A stretch of DNA of 44,021 nt. Source: Stramenopiles sp. TOSAG23-6. Taxonomy: Eukaryota; Sar. The position numbers and the translations under genes were made by a program. The first letter of the stretch is position 1. The number at the start of each line of letters is the position of its first letter. Where the stretch lies: contig LT635930.1 in assembly GCA_900128565.1 (NCBI GenBank), forward strand, positions 1 through 44,021, in the 5' to 3' direction. The notes beneath the pieces are model-generated. The model saw nothing but the letters and a program-made list of their open reading frames with translations, searched no databases and was not told the origin of the DNA. Positions 29,001 to 40,301 of the stretch are shown here, piece after piece.

Positions 29001-32000
29001 TTGCTCTTTTTCGTGTCTTTTTCGTCTGTATCGTCGTCTTCTGTATAATGACTTGTCACCGATGCAATACTACCTTTAATAAATGATACGATTTCGCCCC
29101 ATACGACACTTGGTGAGAATGCTTCAATATCAACACCTTTTGCCACGGCAGACTTTTCCATTTTTGGCCAATATTTGTCAGTAAAAGACGAAAAAGTGAC
29201 TTGCCCACGCCAAACACCACCATTATTATCATCATTTTTTACATCAGCAACTTCATTATCAACAATATCATTATTCATCTTCAATTGATTCACACGATTT
29301 CGACCTAGTCTCATAACGTCGTCTTCTTCCTCACTATCACTAGCATCGGCCCAAGCACCAGCAGCAACAGGTATTTCAGTTAAACATCCAATATCTTCTG
29401 AAAATGTCACTCCTTGCACAAAATCCTCATTTTGACGATGTTGTACAAAAAACGGTTCAATAATATTATCGTCTTCTTCAGCAGTGCCAAGAGAATTATC
29501 TAATATATTGAGAAATTCTGATGTACGTAAAAACATAGGCCATTGTTCTTCACTGATATAACCAGTAAAAGACTTTGGTAACTTGCTCGGTAAAAATTTA
29601 TCACGTGGTAAATCTAAAGTTCCAGTGACAGAAGCACGCATACCTCGGAAATTACGCCACACTTCTTTACGCAGTACGGCATTTCGGGTCATAAAAACCT
29701 GATGCAAATGTTCTTTTTCAAACTTTTTATAATTGATTGGATCGTCTTGTACATTATTGTCGTCATTATTAGCCTCTTCAAGATCTATTCCATTTTCTAT
29801 TTGAAGAGCTCGCTCAGCAGAAGCACGCATTTTTGCACGAGCAACAGGAACGTTAAAGGTACCACCAAATTCAACACCTTCACCCATTATTTTCATTTTT
29901 TCCCAATGCCTTTGAAAACAATTCCACATCTTAAATATACAGCATGTAGTCTTTCCTGTCCCTGAGCGTCCTAATAATAGTAGTGAAGTGGGGGGGTTTG
30001 GTTGATAATAAATAATTTTCCATTCTTTCTCAGTTACACGAAACGGAATTTCTACTTGTATATCACTTTTACTCGTACCTTGATTCAAAATTGCAGTACA
30101 AAACTTTGAATTAAAGTCATAAAACTTCAAAATATTAAAAGCACCAGGTCTGTGTTCACCAGGAGGGTATACCTTCAATGGACTCATAGTAGTTACACCA
30201 GCACTTGAATACGTTTTTGGAAGATGTTGTTCAATGCCAGTACTAGTTCTTTCAATACCACCACCAACACCAGAATCTTCTAATTCTTTGGTAATACGAG
30301 CCTCTCCACCACGTTTCAGGCATAAACGAATATCTTCAATCTTTCTACTTAATTTATCGTGATTTAAAACTACACACCAAATTGTAATCATGTATTTTCG
30401 AAAAATATGACACAAAAAAANTNTTNGGNTACAAANTTNGNTATGAAAAATATATATCAATCTGAAATTGATAATTACAACGTACATATCGACATAAATG
30501 AAAACATCATTTTTTGCATCATTTCGATTTTGCGACAAACCAATATCTTGTTGCCATATGATTCTTGCACCACTGGTTAATTTTGTTTCGTACACTTTAT
30601 ATTTGGAAATAAGACTCTTTGCTTGTTTATAAGAACCCCAAAAACCTTTAGATATCGTAATAATTTCCTCAAATACTTGAATGATTAACCTCATATCTCG
30701 TTTTCGTTTTTTCTTTATCCAACGATACATTTCAGGTGACATTTTTACTTTCCACGGATTCTCTTTTAGTTCTTCATACTTACTTTCTAATTCTTCTTCT
30801 AATGTTTTAACTTTTTTCGGAACGTTTCGAATATTTCGAATGGCGTTGTAGCTTCTGATTGCTGCTTCATCTTCTTCTTCCATCAAATCATCATCATCGT
30901 CTGATTCGCCGGATTCTTCATCATCACTACTGCTTCCATTATCTTCACTATCTCCGTCACTAAGACTATTGCCTTCATCACTATCTTTCTCTGGGAAAAG
31001 AAGAAATAATCCAGGAATTTGATCCAAAAGTTGAGAAATTCTGACACGTATTGCTTTACACTCCGCTTCACGTTGTGCCAACTTTTGTTTTTTCGTAAGA
31101 GTTTTCACTTCTTTCTTAGTGAGAGATGTTTCAATTTTAGTTGTAGAATCTTTGATATCTATCTTTGATCGATCATTCGACTGTTCAGATTTTGCATTTA
31201 CATCATCATCTTCTGATTCGTCATCAAATTCACCATTTTGTCGCTGCTCCCATGCAATCTTTGCATTTTCAAATTCCTTTTCAAATTCTACTATCAACCC
31301 ATATCTCACCTTTTTTTTATTGTTTCTAGGCATATACTCTATTGCCGTTTTACCTTTAGCATTAACCAAAAGAGGATTTATTTTACCTTTATGCTTTTTG
31401 AGAAGATGGATAATAATGGCGCATTTTCGAGAATGTTTTGATTTAGTATGAAGTAATTTGAAAGCTGCATGAAGAGGAGTGTCTTTGTCATCAGATTCTT
31501 CATTATTCCAATTTGGATTTGCTTTCACTTTTAAAAGTTCTGCAACTAATGTGACTGATCGAGTTTCCACAACAGCATTGTATAGAAACAAATTGAATAT
31601 ACCATCAAGAGAATTTAACAATATTGAAGCTTTCGTTGATTTACTTTCGACTAACTGTCCTGAAGATATTTGTTTACGTAAATTCATCATCAGATGTTTC
31701 TGAATTTTTCGATACTTTGGAATAAAACATTCATATATTTGCTTATCTGACAACTTCGAATTTTTCAACAATGTCGAACCCTTCTCTTTCACACCTGATA
31801 AAAACAATTCTACTGGACACAAACCATCACGATTACCTAATAATAAGTCATAATCTTTGTTGCCAAAAAAGAAATCAAGCTTCACTTGATAAAACTGGCT
31901 AAACATAAAATTTGTGATATCCGCTTCTTCAACGTCTTCGGGCAATGAATTTTTAAAAAATTCTCTGCGAATTGATACATCTCTATTATCGGCATCAGAT

Positions 32001-35000
32001 TCATAATGTGTCAAATCGCGAATTGCTACATGTAAAATGGAACCAGTGCGATCTTTAGGATCATTCCAATAAACGTCGGCTCCAGCTTTAATTAGAGCGT
32101 CGTATATATCTACATCTAAAACCGGAAACAAATTTAACTTAAAAAATTTGAACAATAATCGATTTAACCAATTTTGTAACTCTTTTTTCTTTTCCAAACG
32201 CCAATCTCTCTTTTTATTCGCTTTATTCGGTTTTGGATTTTGAGATTTTTCTTTAGGAGTTATTTTTGATTTTTTAACATTTTCGTCATCACTATCACTA
32301 TCACTGTCACTGTCACTGCTGCTCGAATCAGCAATTCGATCTAAAGTTGGCATTTCGGAACTATCAGAATTACAATCAAAATCAGAATCGCTATTCACTG
32401 CGACTAAATCAGGTATTGAATCTGAATCACTATCACTTTCTTTATCAATTGTTTTACTTTTCTTTGCCTTTTTTGAAGAAGGTTTTTCAACATTTCTTTC
32501 TTCATCTTCATCTTCATCTTCGGGTATTTCAGGATCAATGTAATCAAAAGGATAAAACTTCATAAAAACATGGACAAATTCAAGAACATCAAACGCTTTC
32601 GACAATATTTCCTCTACTACCAAGCCTTTAAAACGACCAGTAGAAAAACGAACTGATTTTGGAGAACCTTGAGATTCAGAATAACATTGAAAAAATTTTA
32701 AAATTTCTGAAAAAGTATCATCTAAGATACATTGAAAATTTGCCCTGCCATCATTATTTTCAATTCCGAACTGCCAAACAAATTTATCTATAGTAGAAAT
32801 ATATTGATCTTCACCAAGAAGGAGTATACAAGCGTAATTAAAGAAGAACGTTTTCGCGCCTACTAAATATGTTTCCAACCAATACTGAAAAACGACAGTC
32901 GACAATTCCGATGATTGAAATATTCCTCTAACAAAATCACCTATTTTCGGAAACTCGGGAGCGATTGCAGTAGTATATATTTTTAAATCTTCTTCTTGTT
33001 TTTTGCCATCTTTAGGCCACATTGAACACGAGTCGTTGTATGCTCTTTTAATTTCGAAATCAGATTCCAGAGACTGATGGTCAAGGGAGAAATGATTAAA
33101 AGGCTGTAAAGATCTCTCTCGTATCTCAAAAAGGTGTTGATATACTGCATGAGATTCTTGGTTTATTGTTTTGTTTTCATGACTCGAAGCTGATTCATAA
33201 ACAAAACAGATGACATTAGTAATACTTGAAATTGATTTAGCAACATATTCACCTTTTACTTTATGTGCACGATTGATAAGTACATCTACGGACGGAAACT
33301 TTGGAAACGATTCATTTAAGATAGCGTTACTGATTATTCCTTTCAACTCTTCACCTGTTGCTAAAAATTGAGCCCAAACCCAATTTTTATCGATAACATT
33401 TGAAAATGCCATGTTGTCAACTGCGACTAAATATGTTTCGTACAATGTAGTATCTTTCACGATGTCTAAAGCGGTTGGTTTTTCTTTTGGTTGTACTTTA
33501 GGTTGTGACTTTTTCGTTTTCTTTTTCTTCGTATTACTTTTTAAATGAGCAAATTCGTCATCATCTGAACTTTCAGATGCACTTGCTATAGGGATAAGAC
33601 ATGGTATACTATCATCACTATCACTATCACTATCCGAATGTATAGGTTGTAGCTTTGGCATATCATCACTATCACTATCACTATCACTATCTGAATTCAT
33701 AGGTTGTAACTTTGGCATATCATCACTATCACTATCTGAATGTAAATGTTGTAGCTTTGGCATATCATCACTATCATTACCAGTGTCTTGTTTAATTTCA
33801 TCTTGTATTTGCATATCGTCAAAATCATCAGGTAATTTATGAAATGTCATTCGTGCTAACATTTCATTCAAAAGTGTATAATGCTTAGTGTAATGGTCAT
33901 GAATTTGCTTCTCTTCTATTTTTTTAACTTTTTCACTTTTATCAAACCAGGAATTGATTACAGATTTATTGTTTTCTATTTCGACAGTGAGTAAGATACA
34001 ATCCAGTGATCGATTACAATCTTCTGCCGACCATTTCATTCTCAATAAATCAGAAGCATTCAGTTCTGTTGTCCAAAGAATACGCCTAGGGTTGCAGCAC
34101 TCGCAAGAATTCTCAAAGTAATCCAAAATAACATCCTTATAAATTTCTACATGACCATCTGACGAGACTTCGCTTGAACAGATTCCAAACATTCTCATCG
34201 AAACGGTCGAATTTACTAATGTCTTACGATCATAATCATGTATTGTGAAAAATAATTGTAGAATTATTTTTGTTAGGTACGGAATTTCATAAGAAAAAAT
34301 ATTAGATAAAACATTCAATTGTAAAAACATACATGGCTTTCCAATGATATAGAGATTTTACGATTTAGGTCTCCACCGAAAAAAGAAGAAATTTCAAAAT
34401 ACTCATCATCCTCAGGTTCGTCTTCATTTGAGTATGAATAGCTAATTTTCAAACTCCAAGTTGAACAATCTGAAGCAATTATGTTACTAAAGGTTAATTT
34501 GAACTCGTAATCTAAAACATCTCCATCTTCTTCAACTGTCTTTGAGTCTGCTAATTTTTTTATACTAAAATATTGTTTTAGAATTATTCGTTCACTAAAG
34601 ACATCCTTAGGTGATGCATATCGTCGAAAGTCCTTTTCTTTTAATCTTTCTAGAGCATTGCCTAGCGAAAGTTTTAATTCTGGATAAAAACAAGAGGTAT
34701 TATCGTGTACACTATCTTTTAGTTTTGGTACAATCATATCGTTGAAAAGTTGCAATACATCAATATCACCTTGATCGGCAGCTTCTACTAAAATGTTCCA
34801 AAATAATCCACCCAACGTACTAAAATCTGTTTTTTTACAATTCTTTCTAAAATATTCTATAACACGTTTTATACCATATTTGCTACCCGCTGGATGCGGA
34901 CCTAATTTTAAATACGGTACAAAAGAAGTAGTTTGTAACGAATACTCAAGACAATGCATTAGCCATTTTACATCTATACAATCCCAAAATGCTTTTGCAA

Positions 35001-38000
35001 ATGCAATATCACAGCGAGAATAAGTTTCAAAATACAGAGTCTTTACAATATTTGATTTCAGAACATGATCTTCACTAATTTTGATTTTTTTCGTCTTCGT
35101 CTTTGGTGACACCGGAATTGTAGATGGATTGCAATATGAATCAGGTAACACTACTTTTGACTCATTTCGCCAACGAATCCATTCACGTTTAAATCTTTCT
35201 AACTTTTGTACAGCTAATAATTGATCTGGAGAATAATAGCCATATTCGACATATTCCGTGGCAAAACGCCTCATTAATTGATGCATATTGGGGGCATAAT
35301 CTAATGTAATTGTCATTAAATCTGAACGAACGCGTTCAAAATTTTTGATAATTTTGTAAATTTGAAATTTATCTCGTACTTTGGTAATGGGAGAAATGTC
35401 TTTTATCTTAAAAGGACCATTACCATTCTTATAAGGACCAGAAGTATTACCACGAAATATAGGATGATAAGTTGTCACAGTTCCAGGATATTCATTTGAT
35501 CTATTTGATACTAAGGCATCTATAAGATTACGGGTCTTCTGTGACTTGATGAGACGCCACTCGACTTCTTTATCTACTATATTTCGACATTCCGCTTCAG
35601 CGACAACGCGCATTTTCCAGTGAGATGTACTTGTTTTTATATCGTTTTTATTTATACGAGTTCGCATCACAGCATCAATCATAAATTCAGGCATATTTTT
35701 GGGCGCAATTTCTGTCGTCACTATGCAGAGTTGCCATACAATATCGCCATTATTTTTTACAATTGGTCGAATCACAGGACAATCATAATGTGTAATCAAA
35801 TCTTCATCTCCCACAAGAGTAGTCGTATCCTCACCAATATAAGTAGGTAGTCTCAGATCAGTCAGTTTAATGTTTGATCTTATATAGGCACCACTAACAG
35901 AAACATTATCATCATACCAATTAACTACAAACGAATCACTTTGATTTTCGAAATCAAGTTTATCCGAGGTTTTTCTACGAGCAGATAACCACAAAAAATT
36001 CTCACAATCAGGATTGTATCCCTGTCCATGCAATAATAAAAGAGTACCCATATGTTTTGGCGTTTCCACTACAAATTTCGACATAATCGACAGAACACTT
36101 TCAAATCGATTCAAGCACAATGTTTCACTACAACCATATTTTTTACCACATTCATAGACACACCCTTCGATATTCGTTTTTTTCCCAATATTTTTCACAG
36201 TAGAAACAAGACCAGAAATACTTTTCATCGCCGTAGAAAAAATACCAGAATCTTTCTTTGAGTTTTTATTAATCAACACACATGTCTTTTCATGATTTTT
36301 CACATTTTCATACAGACCAAAATAGCCACATTTTGCAGTACAACAAAAACGTTTGGAAAATTTTGCCTCTGATATAACGATTGTTTTACTAGGGTTCGGA
36401 CCACCAACTTTTTTATTCTTTTTTATTTCACCACTTTTGAGTAATTCAACTTTATATTTGTTCTTCTCGGTGTTAAATGAAAGAATTTTACCAGCAGTTC
36501 CATGTATGATGAAAAGATATTTCAAAAAAAAAACTAAAATTTGTTAGGTACAAAATTTCATACAAAAAAACATGTAGACAAAAAATTGAAATGAAAACGT
36601 ACATTGTACTTTAACGCTTTTGGATTTTTCAAACCATTAATCAAAATTATATCACCAACGTAAATTGTTTCATCGACTGGTTCACATTTAATTTTTTCTA
36701 TTTCAGCAACTTTTATATTCGATGATTTATTCGATGATCCATTTAGAGACGTTTCAATAGTATCTGGAGAAGTTGAACGAGAGCTCGATTTAGGGTTAGG
36801 GTTAGTGTTTTGTTCTTTTGAATCTTTTGAATCTTTTGATGTATTGATTTGTGATGAAGATTTGGCGTCATCTTTATTTTTCTTCTTTTTCTTCTTTTTC
36901 TTCTTCTTCGACTTTTTCGCAACATTTGTAGACGTCTGCGCATTAGTCTTAGGGTTCGAACGAGAATTTGCTTTTTCAACTTTCTCCGATGTAGACTTAC
37001 TCTCATTTCTTGCTTGTTTTAGGCGAGCTATTTTCGCAGCATGTTCTTCAATAATTGCAGCTTCCTTCAATTGTTGCTCTCGTACAACTCTTTCCTCATC
37101 TGCAGCGATTTTAGCGACTCTTTTTTGCTCTTCCAAGATTTGTTTTTCTTTCTGAATTCTTCGTAATTCTTTTTCTTTTGCAATTTCAGCAGCCTTGAGA
37201 CGTTTTTCTTCGGCAAGCTTCTCCTGTTCAATACGTCTTTGTTCCTCATTCTTTTCCCTTAAACGCTTTTCTTCAGCAAGTTTCTCCTGGTCTCTTTTTC
37301 GTTGCAACTCTTTATTTTCCTTCATACGCTTCTTTGCAGCAAACTTTTCCTCTGCCTTACGACGCGCTAATTCTTTCTGTTTTCTCTTATCTCACTTAGC
37401 TATTTTGGTTTTGAACGTAAAGTGGAAGCTAGCATTGTATTGTTCTTGTGTTGTTTGATTTTACACGTTTCTCTTCAGCAAGCTTAGTCGCAATTTCCCT
37501 TTCACGCTTAAGTAAGGCTTCCACTTTTCGTCGTTCTTCATCAAGTTTCTCTTCCTGTACATTGCGATTGGCGATATTAGAGTGTGACATAGTCTCAAGC
37601 TGAGATGGCTGAGGTTCGAGCATGCCTAGTGCCTGTGTGAGCGTCAACACACCCTGCTGCACCAAATCGCGCAGGTCATTGGTCAAGGCACTCATCCCTT
37701 TCGAAGCAACTGTGCGATAAAACTGCTGGTCTACTTCTGGTTGAATAGCACTATCTGAACGTTCGAATGGGTCATTAATCACGGTCTCCGTTCCACTGGA
37801 AGCGACTCTGCTGTACGACTGCTGGTTCAAGGAAACCCTTGGCTGGTTTACTTCAGGTTGAATAGTACTATCTGAACGTTCGCGCGTGTCATCAGTCAAG
37901 GCACCTATTCCATTGGAAGGAACAGCGCGATGAAACCGTTGCTTTACTTGTCGAACGACAATGTCTGGACGTGGATTTCTGCATACTCTGCAAATTATAC

Positions 38001-38058
38001 ACTTATCAGCCCCGTCTGAAACATTTTTGATATAGCATACACGACAAGTCCAAGTCAT
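23033..38058 (-). CDS. Giant TRANK1-like SF1 helicase protein, six exons, about 4,881 residues
   Basis: Exons (5' to 3'): 38058-37465, 37376-36603, 36501-34333, 34237-30486, 30389-23033; total 14,646 nt. (Five coding exons are listed; four introns.) N-terminus: RanBP2-type zinc finger WTCRVC...CIIC (residues 3-23), then a Lys/Glu coiled coil and Lys run. Residues about 440-480 hold NGLKNPKALKYNGTAGKILS, contiguous only after introner removal. Acidic SD repeats lie near 1,360 and ankyrin-like stretches near 1,905 and 2,095. The SF1/UvrD helicase follows: Walker A GRSGTGKTT (about 2,570), DEVQD (about 2,971), GDTAQSI, NYRSH (about 3,045), EAKGLEFDD (about 3,151) and YVAITRARVNVW (about 3,230). 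TPR/clathrin-like helical repeats come next, then an IQ motif (IQQYWREWKKKK, about 4,450) and a C2H2 finger (CPWCG...H...H, about 4,595). The order helicase plus TPR and ankyrin is that of TRANK1, whose molecular role is poorly known. Confidence 0.85.
30390..30485 (-). mobile_element. Introner (GT...AT), 96 nt, giant gene intron 4
   Basis: Starts GTACGTTGTAATT, has an N-rich copy of the branch block, ends GAAAATACAT. Junction TAT|GAT, phase 2 (YVDMITIWCVV). Unlike the others it happens to be open in frame, so it could be missed. Confidence 0.85.
33610..33776 (-). repeat. Degenerate coding repeat (Ser-Asp) in the giant gene
   Basis: Three blocks of alternating Ser-Asp codons, each followed by MPKLQ, from GATAGTGAT-type hexamer repeats. 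Likely length-variable. Confidence 0.85.
34238..34332 (-). mobile_element. Introner (GT...AT), 95 nt, giant gene intron 3
   Basis: Starts GTATGTTTTTAC, has CCGTACCTAACAAA, ends CACAATACAT. Junction CAT|GAT, phase 0 (SLESHDYDRKTL). Confidence 0.9.
36502..36602 (-). mobile_element. Introner (GT...AT), 101 nt, giant gene intron 2
   Basis: Starts GTACGTTTTC, has TTGTACCTAACAAA, ends CATCATACAT. Junction AAT|GGA, phase 0. Removal joins NPKALKYN to GTAGKILSFN. Confidence 0.92.
36787..36803 (-). repeat. Telomere-like repeat within coding sequence
   Basis: The run TTAGGGTTAGGGTTAG on the + strand is read on the minus strand as TNPNPK in the low-complexity linker of the giant protein. Confidence 0.75.
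37377..37464 (-). other. Canonical GT...AG intron 1 of the giant gene, inside an inverted repeat
   Basis: This 88-nt intron starts GTAAAATC and ends GAAAACAG, with AGCTAAG as a possible branch site. Removal joins LAEEKR to KELARRKAEEK in one coiled coil, phase 0. All but its last ten bases lie in the 82-bp inverted repeat. Confidence 0.85.
37387..37468 (-). repeat. 82-bp inverted repeat, arm in intron 1
   Basis: Perfect reverse complement of 38133-38214, 664 bp away. It covers intron 1 of the giant gene from the last codon of exon 1 to ten bases before the acceptor. Confidence 0.95.
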
Positions 38059-38425
38059 GACTAAACTTTGACCATGTGGCGACGCAAAAGTTAGTAGTTT
38101 TAGTCAACTGCTACAATATAAATTCCCACTTTACGTGTAAAATCAAACAACACAAGAACAATACAATGCTAGCTTCCACTTTACGTTCAAAACCAAAATA
38201 GCTAAGTGAGATAAAGGTCAGACAAACCAATCCTACAAGTTTGGTAGCTGCGAAGAAACGATGATGATAGTGTTTCTGGCCATGCGCGGTCACTTGAGTC
38301 AGGCAGATCGCATCATAAATCAAATGTTACCGGGTAATCTAATGGCCAATCAAAAATCTTTCATTTCTTGACTCATTCATGATATAAATAATATCTTGTG
38401 CGAAAAGATGGTCATTTTAGTCTAA
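38059..38425. promoter_or_regulatory. Divergent promoter, giant gene / pyrophosphatase
   Basis: This 367-bp spacer serves both genes. It holds the second arm of the 82-bp inverted repeat (38133-38214). No telomere-like box is seen. No other ORF or RNA gene is convincing. Confidence 0.5.
38133..38214 (+). repeat. 82-bp inverted repeat, arm in the divergent promoter
   Basis: Perfect reverse complement of 37387-37468. It lies in the 367-bp spacer between the giant gene (start 38058) and the pyrophosphatase gene (start 38426). Confidence 0.95.
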
Positions 38426-40268
38426 ATGGCTTCGTCACCAGTGACCAGCGATATGAAGCTGAGGCCATCTCATGCAGAAAAAGCTTTGACATTTTATGAA
38501 GCTGTGGCCAAAGTTGTTGCTTTACGTCTTGAGGATAAAAATGCTGAAGAAAAAGAAGAAACTTGTTCTTTAGGTGTTTTCATCCCTGATCTGGCAAATT
38601 GTATTTTTACAGGTCACACAAATACAGACATGGATTCCATAGCGTCAGCAATTGCAGCTGCACATCTATATCCTGGGGGTATTGCTGCCCGAAGTAGTGA
38701 CATCAACTCTGAAACTGAGTTTTGTCTGAAACGTTGGGTAAGTCAAAACATACTAACACTCTCTTGTTTACTTCACTAATTGTTTTTTTTTTCTGTTGTA
38801 CACCATATTATTAAAACCAACTCATTTAAACTCTGCAAACATTTACATTACAGGATATACCAATGCCTATTCCGTTTATTGAAGCTTTGGATGCTCAAAG
38901 GAAGCAGAATGCAATTATCAACATGGAAAATTCACCTGAACATACAAGCCGTGTCTGCTTAGTTGACCACAACCAAATTACGCAAAGTCCTGCTCAATTA
39001 GAAGAGAGTTTTGTTGTAGGAATAATAGATCATCATGCTATGCAAAAAAAAACTATATGTACAGATAAACCTGTGTTTGTTGATATTCGCCCTTGGGGCT
39101 CCGCATGTAGTATGTATGTTTAATTTTTTTTTAATTTCAATTTTTTTTTCGTACGAAATTTTGTACCTAACAAAAATTAATTTTTTTTTTGAAATATTTC
39201 TCCAAAATAAATTATTACAAGTCAGTATTTAAATCAGAGTAAGCAAATCCCAAAAAAGTATACTATATTTATTTCAAGCAATACCGCAATATATAGGCCC
39301 TACTACAATTTTACACCCTTTTATACTAACCTATTTTTCATTGAACACACATTTGACATATATTACAAATAATAAAATTGCAGGTATGCTATTATCTGGA
39401 ATTCTCTCGGATACATTAAACCTTCAGTCTCCAACAACAACAAATCATGATCGTCTTGCAGTTGCAACTTTAGCTTCTATTGCTGGTGTTGATGACATCA
39501 ATACACTTGCAATTGAGCAGTTTCGTGCGAAAAGTACGAGTTTAGCTTCGCTCTCTGCATATCAAATTGTATGCGGTGATCGAAAGATATTTGATTGTGG
39601 TGGTGAAATTATGGCATTTGGAACTTGTGAATTTTACGGTGGTATGAATTCTCTTTTAGGACGCATTTCAGAATTTATGTATTTTTTATTTTTTTTCAAA
39701 TTTGATTTTTTTTTCGTACGAAATTTTGTACCTAACAATTTTTTTTTTTAATATTTTTCCAAAATACATACATGAACTGCGAGCATTGACAAAGGAAGAA
39801 AAACTGCGGTATAATTTCTTGACACTAGTTGATATAGAAAATATGCATTCCATTTTAGTTATGCCAACTATGGCCGAAGTTTTACTTGCCAGATGTGCCT
39901 TCAAAACAACTAATAAAGATAATAAAAACATAGAACCTTTACACTATAGTGGAGTTTTCGAATCCTTACAAGAGATCAAGAAAATCGAAAATGAAGTTCA
40001 AAATGCAGGTGTCCTTGATCTAGGAAATCGTGTTTCAAGAAAACATGATTTTATTCCACCATTAGCTGCGGCTATTAATGATGGTTTCGTACTACCCGAT
40101 GATGTTAAAAAGAGTATTAGTGATGAAGAAGAAACTGCTGAATATGGACCTGTTGTTTTAGCTTGTGGCGAACATGTATGTGGTCTTCAAAGAATAAGTA
40201 TGAAAGGACTAGGCCTTGGAGTATTGGCGTGTATTCGACTATCAGAATGTGTAGGTCATTGTCATTAA
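38426..40268 (+). CDS. DHH/DHHA2 family-II pyrophosphatase or exopolyphosphatase (PRUNE-like)
   Basis: Preferred exons: 38426-38737, 38854-39113, 39213-39238, 39384-39678, 39770-40268, giving 463 residues. Metal-binding motifs: GHTNTDMDS (the family's HxxxDxD), VDHNQ, and DHH in GIIDHHAM. The block RPWGSAC precedes MLLSGILSDTLNLQSP, and the DHHA2 domain ends with LGNRVSRKHDFIPPL. The family cleaves pyrophosphate or short polyphosphate with Mn(II). Four introns: one canonical GT...AG, one introner, one GTAAGC...GCAG intron, and a second introner. Exon 3 is a 26-nt microexon in the preferred reading. The preferred model lacks the usual IPxxIAG before MLLSG; the genomic bases for such a segment (SKQIPKK and KIAG) exist at the ends of intron 3, so the boundary there is unsure. 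Confidence 0.85.
38738..38853 (+). other. Canonical GT...AG intron with TACTAAC branch site
   Basis: 116 nt, starts GTAAGTC, contains ATACTAACAC early in the intron, ends TTACAG. Junction TGG|GAT, phase 0 (KRWDIPMPIPF). Confidence 0.92.
39114..39212 (+). mobile_element. Introner (GT...AT), 99 nt, pyrophosphatase intron 2
   Basis: Starts GTATGTTTAATT, has TTGTACCTAACAAA, ends CCAAAATAAAT. Junction TAT|TAT, phase 2 (GSACSIITSQYLNQ). Confidence 0.85.
39239..39383 (+). other. GT...AG intron 3 of the pyrophosphatase gene (boundaries uncertain)
   Basis: Starts GTAAGC, has TATACTAACC, ends ATTGCAG; phase 1, in frame. The alternative that keeps more family residues would need a non-AG acceptor about 15-20 bases upstream. 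Confidence 0.6.
39679..39769 (+). mobile_element. Introner (GT...AT), 91 nt, pyrophosphatase intron 4
   Basis: Starts GTATTTTTTATT, has TTGTACCTAACAA, ends CCAAAATACAT. Junction TAT|ACA, phase 2 (ISEFIHELRALT). Confidence 0.9.
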
Positions 40269-40301
40269 TTGTTTATAAATTTAAATTTAAATGTTTTATT
40301 T

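Noticed and set aside
37387-38214. The inverted repeat pair as a transposon with terminal inverted repeats
   Set aside because: The arms do not bound a mobile gene; the DNA between them is the first exon of the giant gene, and no target-site duplication is visible outside the arms.
9734-39769. Internal eliminated sequences (DNA-level excision as in ciliates) as an explanation of the GT...AT elements
   Set aside because: All 13 lie in the sense direction of their gene and carry a CTAAC branch-type block at a fixed distance from the 3' end, and one copy lacks the AT direct repeat. These fit RNA splicing. The code is standard, with all three stops used.
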